A DNA stretch of 64,000 nucleotides from Amia ocellicauda (taxonomy: Eukaryota > Chordata > Actinopteri > Amiiformes > Amiidae). Below the pieces are notes generated by a model. That model worked only from the letters and a program-made list of their open reading frames with translations. It ran no database searches and was not told the DNA's origin. The stretch spans positions 37,845,137-37,909,136 of the forward strand of contig NC_089858.1 in NCBI RefSeq assembly GCF_036373705.1, written 5' to 3'. Both the position numbers and the translations under genes were made by a program. Below, piece by piece: positions 42,650 to 55,200 of this stretch. Numbering within the stretch: position 1 is the first letter of the stretch; each line of letters starts with the position of its first letter.

Positions 42650-44399
42650 CTTTTTTCTGGATTTGGTCGGCACATTTATCGCAATAAATCCATGGGCCTC
42701 CTAAAGACAGAAAACAAGAAGGCATCAGCCTCCACACACAATCATTGGATTAATTTAGCTGGAGGTTAACTTTATCTGAAAAAGAAACCTAACTATTCAA
42801 TGTCTTTGGACAAAAATACATCTATCAGCATAATTCCTCAAGTTCTCAAAAGTCTACCTTGGACATCAGATCAATGTAAATCTTATGGAAGAAATCAGAA
42901 GAGTGAAATTGGCAAGGGAGAAACGGCGGGTTACTGAAAAGAGATCTACCCATTTTCCGGAAAAGAAAAGTATTTGATCAATGCATGAAACCTGGTCACT
43001 AAATGCACAGATGATACAGAAATGATAAACAACACACAAAAAGCATAGAAAGAGGTTTACCTGGAATAAGTAAAGATAGAAAAACAAATGAATGGATCAG
43101 AGAACAAATGTAGAATCGAAATGTTAAAATGGCAATGGGACGGACCCATCACAAGAATAACAGACCAAAGAAGCTACAGAATGGATCCCAATGTTTAAAA
43201 AAAGACCTTGAAGACCACATCAGATGAAATCAGAAGCTTTGCCGGCGTGACCTGGAAAAGAGACCCTGTACATCGAAACAAGTGGAAACATCTGGGGAGG
43301 CAGTCATCCTGCAGTGGATCGTTAAAGGTTGATAAAGATGTTGATATTTATATGTTGTCTTTAAAATTATGCAAGAGACTCCAGCCATTTTCTATTCAAG
43401 GTAACCGTGGTCAGCTGATAGACTTTTAAATCTACACTTCAGAGCAGTTTAACAGATTAGAAGACACAAGTGCTGGCAGAAACACAGTCAGCTAACCAGT
43501 AAGAAGTCATGCCACTAAATGCCAGATTCAAAACACTAAACTGCAATGCCACTACACTTTCTACAATGCATGCGAGTTCATTTGACATCGCTGGAGTAAA
43601 GTACACCATAGTCACACACAATTCAATGCATGCTTTTGGGCGTCTGCGGTTTTCCTATTCAAAGTGAATTGTTCATCAGGGGGGATATTATTAGTCCACC
43701 ATGATGACCCATTTGAGAAGGTGGCAGTAGAGGACAATGCCCACGAAAGCACATTACCTGGGAATGTCGAACTGCTCGTTTCTTGGTTTGATTGTTTGTT
43801 TTCCACTCGTTTCGTGCCACATATTGTGCACCGTAAGTATGCAAAACATCTTCAATAATAAATGCCCCTGCCGCTCTAATGCATTAGTGTGGGCGCACGT
43901 CACTGAAACATCTGCCCGCAAACATCTGCAAACCAGGAAGTGACCGGGGCAATATTATTACCTTTAAGGTGTTGCGTTGTTTTCCAGCGGGACGACTGCG
44001 ACGCCTTTCTAACATGCATTGAAACAAGCACACGGAGGGAAAAAAGAAAACCAGCCAATGCACCTGTCAGTCATCTGGGATTGGGCAGATGGGACTCTCT
44101 CGACCTGGGGATGGATGCAGGACTTTGTCAGAGGGAGACGATCTCAACGCACTCTCCAGTCCAGGGCTGCGATCGGTACAAGACGAGTCCCAAATATGAG
44201 CCAATCCCCCCCAAAATACAGCGCACTTAATCAATGCGACCCTGCCGATTGACAGAGCGACCCAATCTGACAAGAGGAGACGCGTCCTCTGCATGTGCCC
44301 ACAAGACGCATTTCCGCTTGCTTTAGCTGCAGCCTTGCTGGTCAGACTTGCGGGAATCGTCTGCCATTGAATATCTCCGTGTAATTGTGGTTTCTTTCA

Positions 44400-44640
44400 C
44401 TCACCGTTGCTTTATCTCGCTGTGCTGCTCGCCGCCGCGCTGCCCGGCCGTGACGCTGAGGTAAGACGTGGCATGTGCTCGGCGCGCGCTGGTGCGGCGC
44501 AGGCGTCCGCAGCTCTGCGCGGCTCCGCCAATGGGGTCGCCGGGATTGTGCAGAGCTGCGCAGAACTGCGGACGCCGGCGCTACAAAAGAACGCCCCTGT
44601 GCGACGTCAGTCCGCGGCTGAGGCCGAGCCGGGGGAGGTG
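44400..44640 (-). promoter_or_regulatory. PLPP5: PLPP5 CpG promoter and non-coding first exon
   Basis: CpG island 1.75 kb upstream of the PLPP5 start codon. On the minus strand a strong donor ACG|GTGAGT (exon edge 44405) can join to the TTTAG acceptor at 42701, giving a spliced 5' leader. A CCAAT box (plus orientation, 44528-44532) lies in the loop of a 19-bp inverted repeat (44502-44520 and 44558-44576). A plus-strand donor-like GAG|GTAAGA at 44460 is also present, so divergent transcription is possible. Confidence 0.6.
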
Positions 44641-45884
44641 AGGGGTGATGAGGGGGGATCACGGTTGTCCAATTACCATGGCGCCATCCAGCGGGTATAG
44701 GGAAAATAAGACTCGAAAACTGAAAAGGATGTTTGTATTTTAATAACACACAAACTCTGAATCATCTCCCAAAGCCCATTATGATGTCCATTTCATTTTC
44801 TTCTTTTTTACAGCACTAATATTATCATCTCAGTAGCAAAACTTACTGTCTGAGCGCCTGTTTAAAAACCTACAGTTCAGCACAGGCTTTGTACCACAGC
44901 AATTTAGGATATAACTTATTCATTGTTACATCATTTTGGACTGTGGAGGTTATCTAGATTAGTGGTTCCCAACCCTGGTCCTGTGGGAGCCCCTACCCTG
45001 CTGATTTTTGGCCCAAACGATCTCTCAATTACTAATTTCCTAAATCAGAGACTTTTAATGATTTTAAACAGTTAAGTATAGAAATGTAGAAAGAACTTAA
45101 AGAACAAACTTTATCTTTATTACGCCATTTTAAAAGTCATATCTAAGCAGAGTATTACTTCAATTAAGAGTTTAATTAACTAATTGAGAGCTCAGTTGGA
45201 ACAAAAATAAGCAGGGAGGGGCTCCTCCAGGACCAGGGTTGAGAACAACTGATCTAGATGGTATTAGTTATAAAATGCTGCCAGTAAACACATCACAAGT
45301 ATAGAGACAGTCTATACCCATTGGCTTTACATTAAGCCCAGTGCTGCTATAAATTTAATTATTCTGTCAAACCCAACTAGTATATAAGATCAGTCCCTCT
45401 TTGTGAACCTGCCTAATCTGTCTAACTATAAATCAGGCAGGTATGTTGTGGTTTTCAGCAGGTTTTGGAGTAGTCACACATTTGAGCGTCTTACTCATGC
45501 AACAACCTTCAAAACCTGTTCAACTGGATAACAATTTCATTTGCAGCTCCGACAGTGTCATGCATGCTTACATGATTGTGTCCACTTCAGACTCACAACG
45601 AGGAAGTTGACAGAGCTATCAATTTCCCCAAATGTTCAGGTCAAAGAAAGAGACATCCAGTTTTGCAAAGCCAACACAAAACATGTCACATATTGTGCAT
45701 AAGAATGGATAGATGAATGCTTTGTTACCATGTTGTGTAATATAAACACAGAGGGGTGAGTGTAGCTTGTTCATAAAAGTTTTAAGAGCACAACCTCAGC
45801 AACACAAACCTCATGCGCTCTGGGCGTGGACCACCTACAAAGACAAGAACACAAAGCACAAAGACTCGCTGCCCTCTGGAACAT
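44641..45884. other. PLPP5-NSD3 intergenic region
   Basis: Between the PLPP5 promoter and the estimated NSD3 3' end. No gene. Contains the hAT-like MITE at 44960-45251. Confidence 0.5.
44960..45251. mobile_element. hAT-like MITE, copy B, with perfect 8-bp target duplication
   Basis: Flanked by ATCTAGAT at 44952-44959 and 45252-45259. Starts TAGTGGTTCCCAACCCTGGT and ends CCAGGACCAGGGTTGAGAACAACTG (written in two parts: CCAGGACCAGGGTTG, AGAACAACTG), imperfect terminal inverted repeats. 8-bp duplications and this end motif mark hAT elements. No coding capacity. Confidence 0.85.
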
Positions 45885-47551
45885 TCAGAACAGTTTTTAT
45901 TGAAGTCAAACCTCAAGCAAAGTCTGAAACTGATAACTCTGTGGAATGTCATTTAAAAACCTTTCAGAATGAATTCTGGCAGAAGCAAAACACATCTGAA
46001 TTCCAAAATAGTTCAAATAAAAAAAGGACATTTCAGTCAATATAATGTACAAAAAAATTATACGTTCCTACAGTCGCACACATTCAGAAGCTAAATATTA
46101 CAAGCATTCTAAAGAACTACAACTAATGACAATTGGTTTCGCTAACTATATACAGGATTACACAAGCATCATTCTTTTACACTATGCAAGAACATAGGCT
46201 AAACGACAAAACAAAAATAATTGGTGTTTTCTCTTTAATTCTAAACAGCAACATCAATTAACAGTTAAAATCCTCCTGGCAAAAATCGCAAGGAGGCATC
46301 ACTACTTTAGTGTCTTGAAGATGATTTTTCTCTTTTTTTTTTTTTTATTCTAGCCAAGCCATTATAATTTTTTTTGTTTTGTTATTTTTTTGTCTTCAAA
46401 TATTCTGAGTGTATACTTTATTTCAATGTCATAATGGATAGTCAACAATTACAATCAACATTTCACAAAACCAACAAACTTTTAAAAGGTAAAGATCACA
46501 TGGAAATAATGACAGCATCTGCATTATCCCTTTAAAATGACGTTCATAAAAAAAAAAAAAAAAAAAGTTCGATTTTTGTTTTACATCTTGTACAGGAGTT
46601 ATCCTCATTTTAATACTTTGTTAAAAAATAAACCACAAACAATATGTAATACACTCCAAAGAATAACCAGTACAAGATATGTATATAAACATTTTTGCCC
46701 GCTTTCCTTTTTTTCATTTTTCTTTTTTCATTTCTTTTTTTTTTAAAGAATATACATCTGTGGTTTACAGAATACTGACCAGCCATGATAGAATAATAAC
46801 ATGTAACATAATGCGCAATCTTTTACAACAATTCGTCCTTTACGTCTCTCTCGGTTTCTCATTGGGGGCACAGTAAGCGTTTTCGTTGTAGCAATAGTTG
46901 TCTTGAATTGAATGAAAAGTATAGACAGTGAAAAATCCTGAGGTCCAAACCAAGTCTGTTACAGGCTAGGTTGATTATGTGCAATTTTACTGCTGGAAAA
47001 AATAAAGAACATAAAAGTACATTTGAGGCAGCAGCAGCAGAAGTATATATTTGTTTCTGGAGTTAGAATCAAGCAGCATTTGGAGAGAAGCAACTATAAT
47101 CTACTGCCTAAAGCGGGGCACGCACACAGCTATCTGGAGGTATCCCTGTTGTAGGAAAACCTCCCAAGTACCTCTGAGAGACAGCCAAGCAGGATCTCTC
47201 TCAAACACGTTACTTACAAACAAACCACAAAATAAAATGACGACACTAATTAATTCTGAGAACTGTACAGGCTAGCAAAATAAGTACCAGTTTGGTAGGC
47301 AGAGAATGTCAGAGTATATCAGAGACTGCATTGGGATTCTCGTGTATTTTTTTTTCTGGTTATGGTTATTGGTTATCAACCCTCCAAACAGTGCCCTTGT
47401 CCTGCTTTTCTAGAAGAAAGAGATGGTTTGAGTTCAGAAACACCTGGAGCTTGGACAGGACAATTCACACACAAAGACAAATCATGATTAAAAATCGAAA
47501 GATTTGACGCTAAATATCCGGAGGCGCATAATCGTTTTTAGTTCATATTGG

Positions 47552-47556
<5 letters not shown>

Positions 47557-47632
<76 letters not shown>

Positions 47633-47655
47633 TATACATACACACACATACACAT
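47557..47655. repeat. (TA)n(CA)n microsatellite in NSD3 3' UTR
   Basis: About 64 bases of TA repeat followed by CA-rich repeat with CATA interruptions. Confidence 0.93.
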
Positions 47656-48865
47656 TTATTCAAAAATTGGTACAGCTATGGGGGGAATTCTAATTAAGCC
47701 AAAAAGAAAAACAACATGAATGTACGAGTGTAAACATCTGAAGTCTCTTTTTGTATTTTTTCAATTGATAACTATTTTTTGTGTGTATGATTTTTGTTTA
47801 GTTTTTATTTTTATTATTAAAGGGGAGATCAATATCATTTTCCAATTTTCCTGGAAAGACACTATGGCTTGGAACGAAACACTAAAAACAAACTTGTATT
47901 CTGCTTCACTTGCCCTCATTTTCAATCATCTCTCCCCCACCAACAAATACAAAAAATACAAATGAATGGTGTTTAAAATAGCACACAATCTGCTAATCTA
48001 CTTAATATGACACTGTTGTACAAAATTATTTATAAATAAAATTGATTCAAAACAACAATAACAACATAAGATATTCAAGTATACATTAGGTTGCGGGGGA
48101 GGCTAGGCAGATTTTCCTCACAAATAAAGTGACTGTTTTTATACCAGCAACTGTGCTATATTGTTATTTGGTTGACTAACTGGTTTTAGTGTCTTGAAGA
48201 GACTTTAACTGAAGAGAAAGTAACTGTTCAAGTTAGGCCTAACAGCCTAGAAAGACATGTTTCAGTGAAGAATCCCTTTAAAGCACACACAATGTTGGCA
48301 TCTCAATCTGCAGGAGCCGTACCATTAAGAGTTTCAGAGGAACGCAGTTATACAAAGTACAAGCATTGGCAGGGCACCCTCCGTCCCCCGGGGGTAACCT
48401 CAGGAGACGGCTATGAATGTTAGGACAGGGTTGATTGACAGGAACGATCCCTCTTTCCAATTTGTAATTCAATCCCCAATTTTCACAGAAGTCGTTTTTG
48501 TTTCTGTACAGATCCTTTTTCCAAAGAGAGAAAAGAAAGAGTATTCATATTCCTGTTCCTTGTTTTTTTAACAAAAAATGTATGAATATCTTTACACAGT
48601 TTTCAAGGGTGCAACGGTTTCCTAATATTTGCACTGAAATACAGTTGGAGTGTCATTTCAGATTTGTGAAGTCTCTGTGTACCGAGAGAACATTTTGTTT
48701 TCTTAGATTTGTTTAATAAAAGCACGAGAAAATAAAGACTCCACATTACATAGTTTGACTAACAGTAATGGAGGTTTAAAAAAAGAAGCATCAGATACAC
48801 ACAAATGTTATGAGAAAAGAACAGATAAGGTATAGTTACATCCAGAGGTGTAAGTTTCATTTCAG

Positions 48866-48975
48866 AATTGGGGGGGGCGCTGTCAATATTGGGGGGATAT
48901 GTCCCTTACGCCTATGGAGCCAGGCATACAATATTGGGGGGGATATTTAACGTTCTCTCAACATTGGGGGGACGT
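48866..48975. repeat. G-rich tandem-like repeat cluster
   Basis: ATTGGGGGG occurs four times at spacings of roughly 25-50 bases, with CGCCTATGGAG/GATGCCTATGG between units. Four G-runs in about 110 bases could form a G-quadruplex on the plus strand. It probably belongs to a dispersed repeat I cannot name. Confidence 0.6.
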
Positions 48976-51900
48976 GTTCTCCCTTAAACCGATGCCTATG
49001 GTTATATCCAAACCGAAACATCAGTACTGAAAAGATTAAAATCCCATCCAATGTTTAGCATTTTAAGCCCCTCGGTTTTATAAATGAACTGGATAAAAAT
49101 GTCTCCGTCATATTTCATGAAACCCTCTGCCCTGGTTTCAACGATAAAGAGCATTAGCAAATATTGCAGTGAAAAGGCGCAACATCTAAAAAATTTGCAA
49201 ATCCAAGCTTGTATTAGTTATCGAATGGTAGCAAATGAGTGTGTAGGCAGTGCTCTAGCTAGTATGTAGGACTGGATATATCATAGTATAGCATTTAAGG
49301 TAGTTAGGCTCTCAAAAATAAGGTTTTGGGTTAATTTGCTGAGAGATACAGTACACTTGTTTCCGGTCACATCACATTTTCCTAGTGTAAAAAGAAAAAG
49401 AAATGCCCTTTCTTTGACAAATTTAAATCGAAAATCACCAACCTTTAAATTAAATGCACAGAAAACGAAAATGGTAAAACCAATTTCTGTGAAATGCACA
49501 GTACCAGAGTCCAATTTTCTATATTAAACGCACATCATATCAAATCACCCTTTTGAGATGAAGAAGAAAGAGTGATGTGCCTTTTAGTGTTAAAATTGAT
49601 TTCTTTTAAAACTAATTTGAACTATTATTTTAAATAAAAGATAATACATGATTTGAATATTTACAGATATAATCTCTTCAAAACATTTTTCTTTATCCTA
49701 TTTTAACAGTCCCCCAGACCAACAAACAGCACAAAAAACGGGAGACTTGCAAAACATAGTTCATGATATGCACCTAATGAAATGATTAGTGCTTTCAGAA
49801 AACAAACAAAAAACAAACAAAAATAAACAAAAATACAGATTTGCATGCATTGATTAAAACTGATACACATTTTTCTTACATTTAACTAAAAAATAATAAA
49901 ATAAAGACACTTCTCTGTCAAGCGTTTCAATGCGAGTTATTTTTAAACTGTACAGTCTGAAATATGCACTATAAAGCAATGTTTGGGTTGTTGTGTACGC
50001 TTCAGATATTGAATTGTCCTTGATTATACTTGTCCCAGACCACTACTTCAAATGTGCAATATCAAAGACGCTGTGAATGCTGCGATAATACTGAAATTAC
50101 ATAACATGATCAACTGAGGAACGTAGCACCAGGAGAACATCAAATGTGAGGTCAAGTGAGACCAGTATGCTTTTCAGTTCATTACAAATGAGGGGGGAAA
50201 CTAATAAGCTCTTACACTTCATTGAAAAACAAAATTATAAAAACATGTTTTGGTCTTGTTTTTTTGTTTTCCCAGGAAGCAACTATTGGTTAAAAAGATA
50301 TCTGTAGAATATTAAGTAATTCTTAGTTCATCAGGATAGAAAGCAAGCAAAGGAAAAATACCCCCAATTTCACAGGGGAGTAAAACATAACAGAAACAAA
50401 AAACTGTTTTAAATCCCACTTCCAACCTTGGCTTGGTTACAGCATATTTTTCTCCCACACTGTCCATTATGCGAGTTAAACCTTTTTTCTTTAACTTTCT
50501 TAACTTTGAAATGTTTCTAGTAATATTTTGTCACATTTTCTTCTGTATGTGCAAAACCTGAGCGGACGCAAGAAAGGTAGGGTCATCCTATACTACTACC
50601 TTACATTTCGACCACGTTGTGAGTGAATCTATAAATACAGGATCTGACAGAGCAAATACATTAAATTACACAGAGAATTAATTTCCTAAACTCCTTAAAT
50701 CTCACCTACTTCTATCCATTTTCCTCTGCGGTTGATGAAATATGAGTAAAGTGCATTTGCTAACAACACTGGAGAAAACTAAAAACTATAGATGTTAAGA
50801 AGTAAGGCAAATAAAACTGGCTGGTAGAAGTACAATTGTTTTAGTAAACGCGTTTATATTCTATGCTTCTGAAAGAATTCAGAGAAGTCATTGCATGTAC
50901 AGTCAAATCAAAACCAGGAAACAATTCGATATGCAATGCAATTCTTCTAAGATTCAATTTTCACTAGCTAACTGTTCTTACTACCCACCAAAAACGTGAA
51001 AGTAAACAATATTACAATCCCTCTAACGTGAAAAACATTGACAGGTTCATACGCAGTTAAAATGAATACATTACATTTCCTTTTACATACCAAGATGATA
51101 AACAATCACAACTGAAATGCAGACGTGTAACAGTTCAGTTTGAAAAATAAATACCACGTATCAAACTATTTCAGTATTTCAAAGTCAAGAAAAATGGCCA
51201 AGAAAAACACGTCACACTAGACAATGGGAGAGGAAGAGGTAAAAACAGATTCTGCAAGGTGAAGGAAGGGTTTAAAACAATGTGTCAGGGGAGGATTAAA
51301 AACAACACCCCCAGGTAAAAGATGCACATAATTAGTGATCTGAAATGTAGTGTATTCCTGTTAAAATTGCACAAAATGGTTTTAAAAGAGGTACATATAA
51401 ACAATATTTATAGATATTTGGAGTGACCTACGAGTTGGCAGAAACACACTTTCTGCTTCAATATATATACGACCCAGCATAAACAGCGAGGCATTTTAAA
51501 ATATTCAAATACTGGCAGAATACAGGGGCTCTGAGGCAAACCACAGCTCACAGTATGGCGTAAAAGCAGGAAAAAATTACCTATATATAACCAGCAGAGG
51601 CAGGGAACGGTCCCAACTCCACCAGCATTAAAAGTCTTCCATGTACAAAGTGCCGACGCCAATACTGTCCCGTCCGGTTCGGTTCGGTGGTGGGAAAAGT
51701 TCATTTTGTTAATCTCAGCCCAAACTGGAACTGTCAGCATTTAGGTTCATACCTGCTGTAAACTGGAATGGACTGTAAGGTGAACAACAATTAAAAAGTG
51801 AAATTCTCATTTTATATATTTATATATATATAAATATATAAAACATACACATACATACATACATATACACACACACTATGGTTGCCAGTAAAGTAAAAAG

Positions 51901-51986
51901 CCAGGTTTCACTACTTACGCTTAGAACTCGATACCCCCCCACCCCTCATTTCTCATTTAAAGATTTCATTTTATACTCTTTTTCAC

Positions 51987-52228
51987 TCATTCTCCCGTCG
52001 CCTCCGCGGGGTCCTGGGGCTCCACCTTGATCTTCATCTTGCCGAAGGCCTCAGGGGCCAGGGGGCTCTTGGGGTCGTGACTGGAGCAGCAGAGCCGGCC
52101 CTCCAGAGCCGAGGGCCCCAGAGCCCCTTTGTCATGCTCCTTGCAGAAGGAGCGGGGGCAGAACTCGCAGAAGGACACGGACGAGCGTTCGCACACGCTG
52201 CAGTGGTGCCAGGGGCATTCCCAGCGGC
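51987..52228 (-). CDS. NSD3: NSD3 last coding exon (C5HCH) and stop
   Basis: [20 protein letters not shown] and [20 protein letters not shown] give the C5HCH zinc module typical of NSD proteins; ends [13 protein letters not shown] with TGA at 51989-51987. The tail after the zinc module is variable between species. Confidence 0.94.
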
Positions 52229-55200
52229 CTGCAGGGGCAACACGGGCCAAGAGAACATTAGAAAACACACTGGCGCCCATCCAGAGAGTGCAGAAGAGCA
52301 ATCTATAATCAATACTCTGAATGCTAAACTATAGAACACTGATTACGGGAACACTATTCATTTTAGTGGTTGGGGAGGTTTCCCTGACAAAAACAAATAG
52401 GGTTTGTTGCTATCCTGAAATGTGTGCTATGAAGTTCGTATTTGTTTTATTGTTATTTAACTTTGTGCTGTATATATGCACTATCAATATTTATTCATTT
52501 GGTGGCTTACAGGATTAAAGGTAGCAAAGTGACTTCATAATAACTATTTAAATATTTCTGCAACGTGGATGACTTTAATGGAGTTGGGTGAGCAGTGTGT
52601 AAGTACCAACGTACCGTATGGTGGTTTAGTCAGGTTAAGGCATAAGAGGTGGTACGCTTTGGGGCAGTCTTTCTTATCGCACATGACCAGCTCCCCTCCT
52701 TCCCCGCAGCAGAAACAGAAATACTCGTGGACCTGCTTGCTTTCGGGTTTCAGCTTGCGCTTCTTCGCTTTGAGTTTGGCGTTCTTCGCTTTCTCTTCCT
52801 TCTCGATGACGACAGCGCTCTTTGGTTAAAAAAAAAAAAAAAAAGGGCCTGCTAGTAGGACACGATCAGAGCATTCCTTACCACTCAGGGCATTCATAAA
52901 ATAGTTTTATTTTAGTGCTGACGATGGGGCAAGTAAAACGTCCACCTCAAGTTGGTGACCAATGTGTCGTCCTACCTTTGGTCGCACACCCAGAAATCCA
53001 CTGCAGTTCTCAGCGCCGCAGTGGCAAGATGTCCGTCCGTTCCCTAGGCAGTCCAGATTGTAATTGAACGTCAGCTCAGTTTCTACAACAAAACAGCAGA
53101 GGAAAGAAATGAAATACTCCATGACGAGAAAGATGTGAAGCGATCAATATCAGAGCAAGGAGAAGGAACTCTGTACGTACCCTCTGTAAAATATATATTT
53201 ACATCAACAACTCTGGCATTCTAGAACAATCTTGGAAGGCAAACCTGTACATAACTACAGAGTGCGTCTTTGGTTAAAAGATTTGGCTTTACTGCTAGTT
53301 TATAATTGTATAATTTCAGTCTACAACAAGGAAACATCATTACATGAATGTGTTTTTTGTGACTTAAAGCAAATAACAGTTTGCTTTATTTTTGTAATAA
53401 AGAGAGGAAGCTGAAATCCATGGCATAGAATTGGACTTGAATGAAGCACCAATAGGAGGCAGACTGCATGGGGGCTAAAGAGAGGGCAGCCGTGGTCTCA
53501 CCGGGCTCGATGTCACACAGGGCAAACAGGCCGACTCGCACATCCCCGTTCACCGTCCACTTCTGCGTCTCACAGTTGGGACTGCAGCTATGGTTCATGA
53601 AACGGGAGTAGTTGCCTTTGGGTCCAGCATCAATGACGCGATCCTGCGGGGGGGGGGGAGGGGGGTGGATGTAGTAGGACAGGCAAAGTCCGTATTACAA
53701 ACTGGAAACTAGAAAGAAATTGACATTCAACATGATTTTGAGGCTGGCCAAGAGTTTAAAAGCCTCAGAGAAGCGACAGCAGGCCATACCTTGGTGAGGG
53801 TCAGCATGTAGAAGTTGGTGACGTGGTTCTCGTGGGCGTGTTTGATCCGCTGCCTACATTCCTCGGAGTCGATCAGCTCCCCAACGTACTCGGTCACAAA
53901 CTCCCCCTGTGAAGAGACGGCAACAGATTATAAAACAGCGAATGTGATAAAATAAACCCAAAAAGGCTCATGTTTCAATATAAACAACTGCGGTTCCCAG
54001 CCCTGGTCCTGGGTGAAGCTTTTCCATCCAACTTCAACTCTGATCACCTTATTTCAACCTTGTCAGTTGTTTTCATGAATGGGTGGAGATCGTAGGTGAC
54101 AACAAATGGCCTGGAATAAACAAACAACTGAAATTTCGAGTCCTTCTGGACCTGTGTTGGAAATACAGCTCTACCCCAGTATAACGTGCTCCTCGGGAGC
54201 CTAAAAACTCTTACCGCGTTACAGGTGAAACTGCGTTATATTGAACTTGCTTTGGCCTCAAGCATTTCCAGTATTAATGGTCAGCAAATATTTTTAGAGC
54301 TGACATGGTGTATGCAGTAAATAAATCTGTTCTAAAATGGTTAAACTGTATCTCCTTTCTTTAATTACAACAGTTATTTTATATACTTACTTAAAAGATA
54401 GTGTATTAACAACACCAGTATTAAACACTGCGAAATACAACCATGTAGGTTCAGTTTCAGTTTCGTCAACATCAGTCATTGTGGGAATGCTTAGGAAATG
54501 CAAATTTCATATAAAATATCAGAAAACTATTTTAATTACACATCCTTACAAAATTGTTGTATAAAAGGATTTTGGTATTTAAGCAAATAGGAGCTTGGGC
54601 CACTTTGTCACAACTATGTTATACGTATATTGTTAAGTATATGAACAGTTAACTATTAAATAGTTTGAAAACATTTTGGAGATGGGTCTTTTTAAAACTT
54701 AAAATTAAGTAATAAATGGATTTAAACTGTCAATGTTGTAATTTTAATTAAGACTTGCAGACAATTGTTTTTATGCAATGAAGATCAGATAAAAGTTAAA
54801 AATGCTGTAAATGCGCTCAGCTTTTACTCTTTCAAACCCATTTTAGCTTTATAACTGAATTCGCATTATATTGGATCACATTATATCGGGGTAGAGGTGC
54901 AGTACTACAATGTCAGATTGGCCTCTAGCTAACCATCGAGAGGGTTAATTGATCTAAACAGGCGAGCGCATTTGGGGGTAGCGGAGGGAGAGAGATGAAC
55001 GTGAGAGGTATGTGGGTTTTGGGCACAGACCCCTTACCTTCTTGAGTTCTCTTTTCGTTTTGAGCCCCCAGCCTCGACCCTCGGTCTTGATGACCTCGGT
55101 CTCGGGGTAGAGGCGCTTGGTAAAGCACTGGTTTTGGCAGCGGTCTCCGGCCGGGCACACTTGAGGGTGGCACTCGTACTGCAGCATCCTGTTCAGACAC

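Larger units (their letters stand above)
45885..51986 (-). other. NSD3: NSD3 3' UTR (estimated, about 6.1 kb)
   Basis: Long AT-rich non-coding DNA directly after the NSD3 stop with no splice-plausible exons. A minus-strand AATAAA at 45901-45896 is a good distal end; another near 46424-46419 could serve. Contains the TA/CA microsatellite at 47557-47655 and a G-rich repeat cluster at 48866-48975. Vertebrate NSD3 transcripts are known for long 3' UTRs. Confidence 0.45.

Noticed and set aside
44407..44700. Plus-strand frame beginning LYLAVLLAAALPGRDAE, which looks like a signal peptide next to a good donor
   Set aside because: No ATG upstream in frame and it lies in a CpG promoter. Kept only as a hint of divergent transcription.
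44342..44749. 135-codon minus-strand frame rich in Arg, Ala and Pro
   Set aside because: CpG-island artefact with no ATG start; part of it is the PLPP5 leader exon.
45767..46045. 92-codon plus-strand frame at the NSD3 3' end
   Set aside because: Antisense to the likely 3' UTR, no splice or promoter context, low-complexity polar composition.
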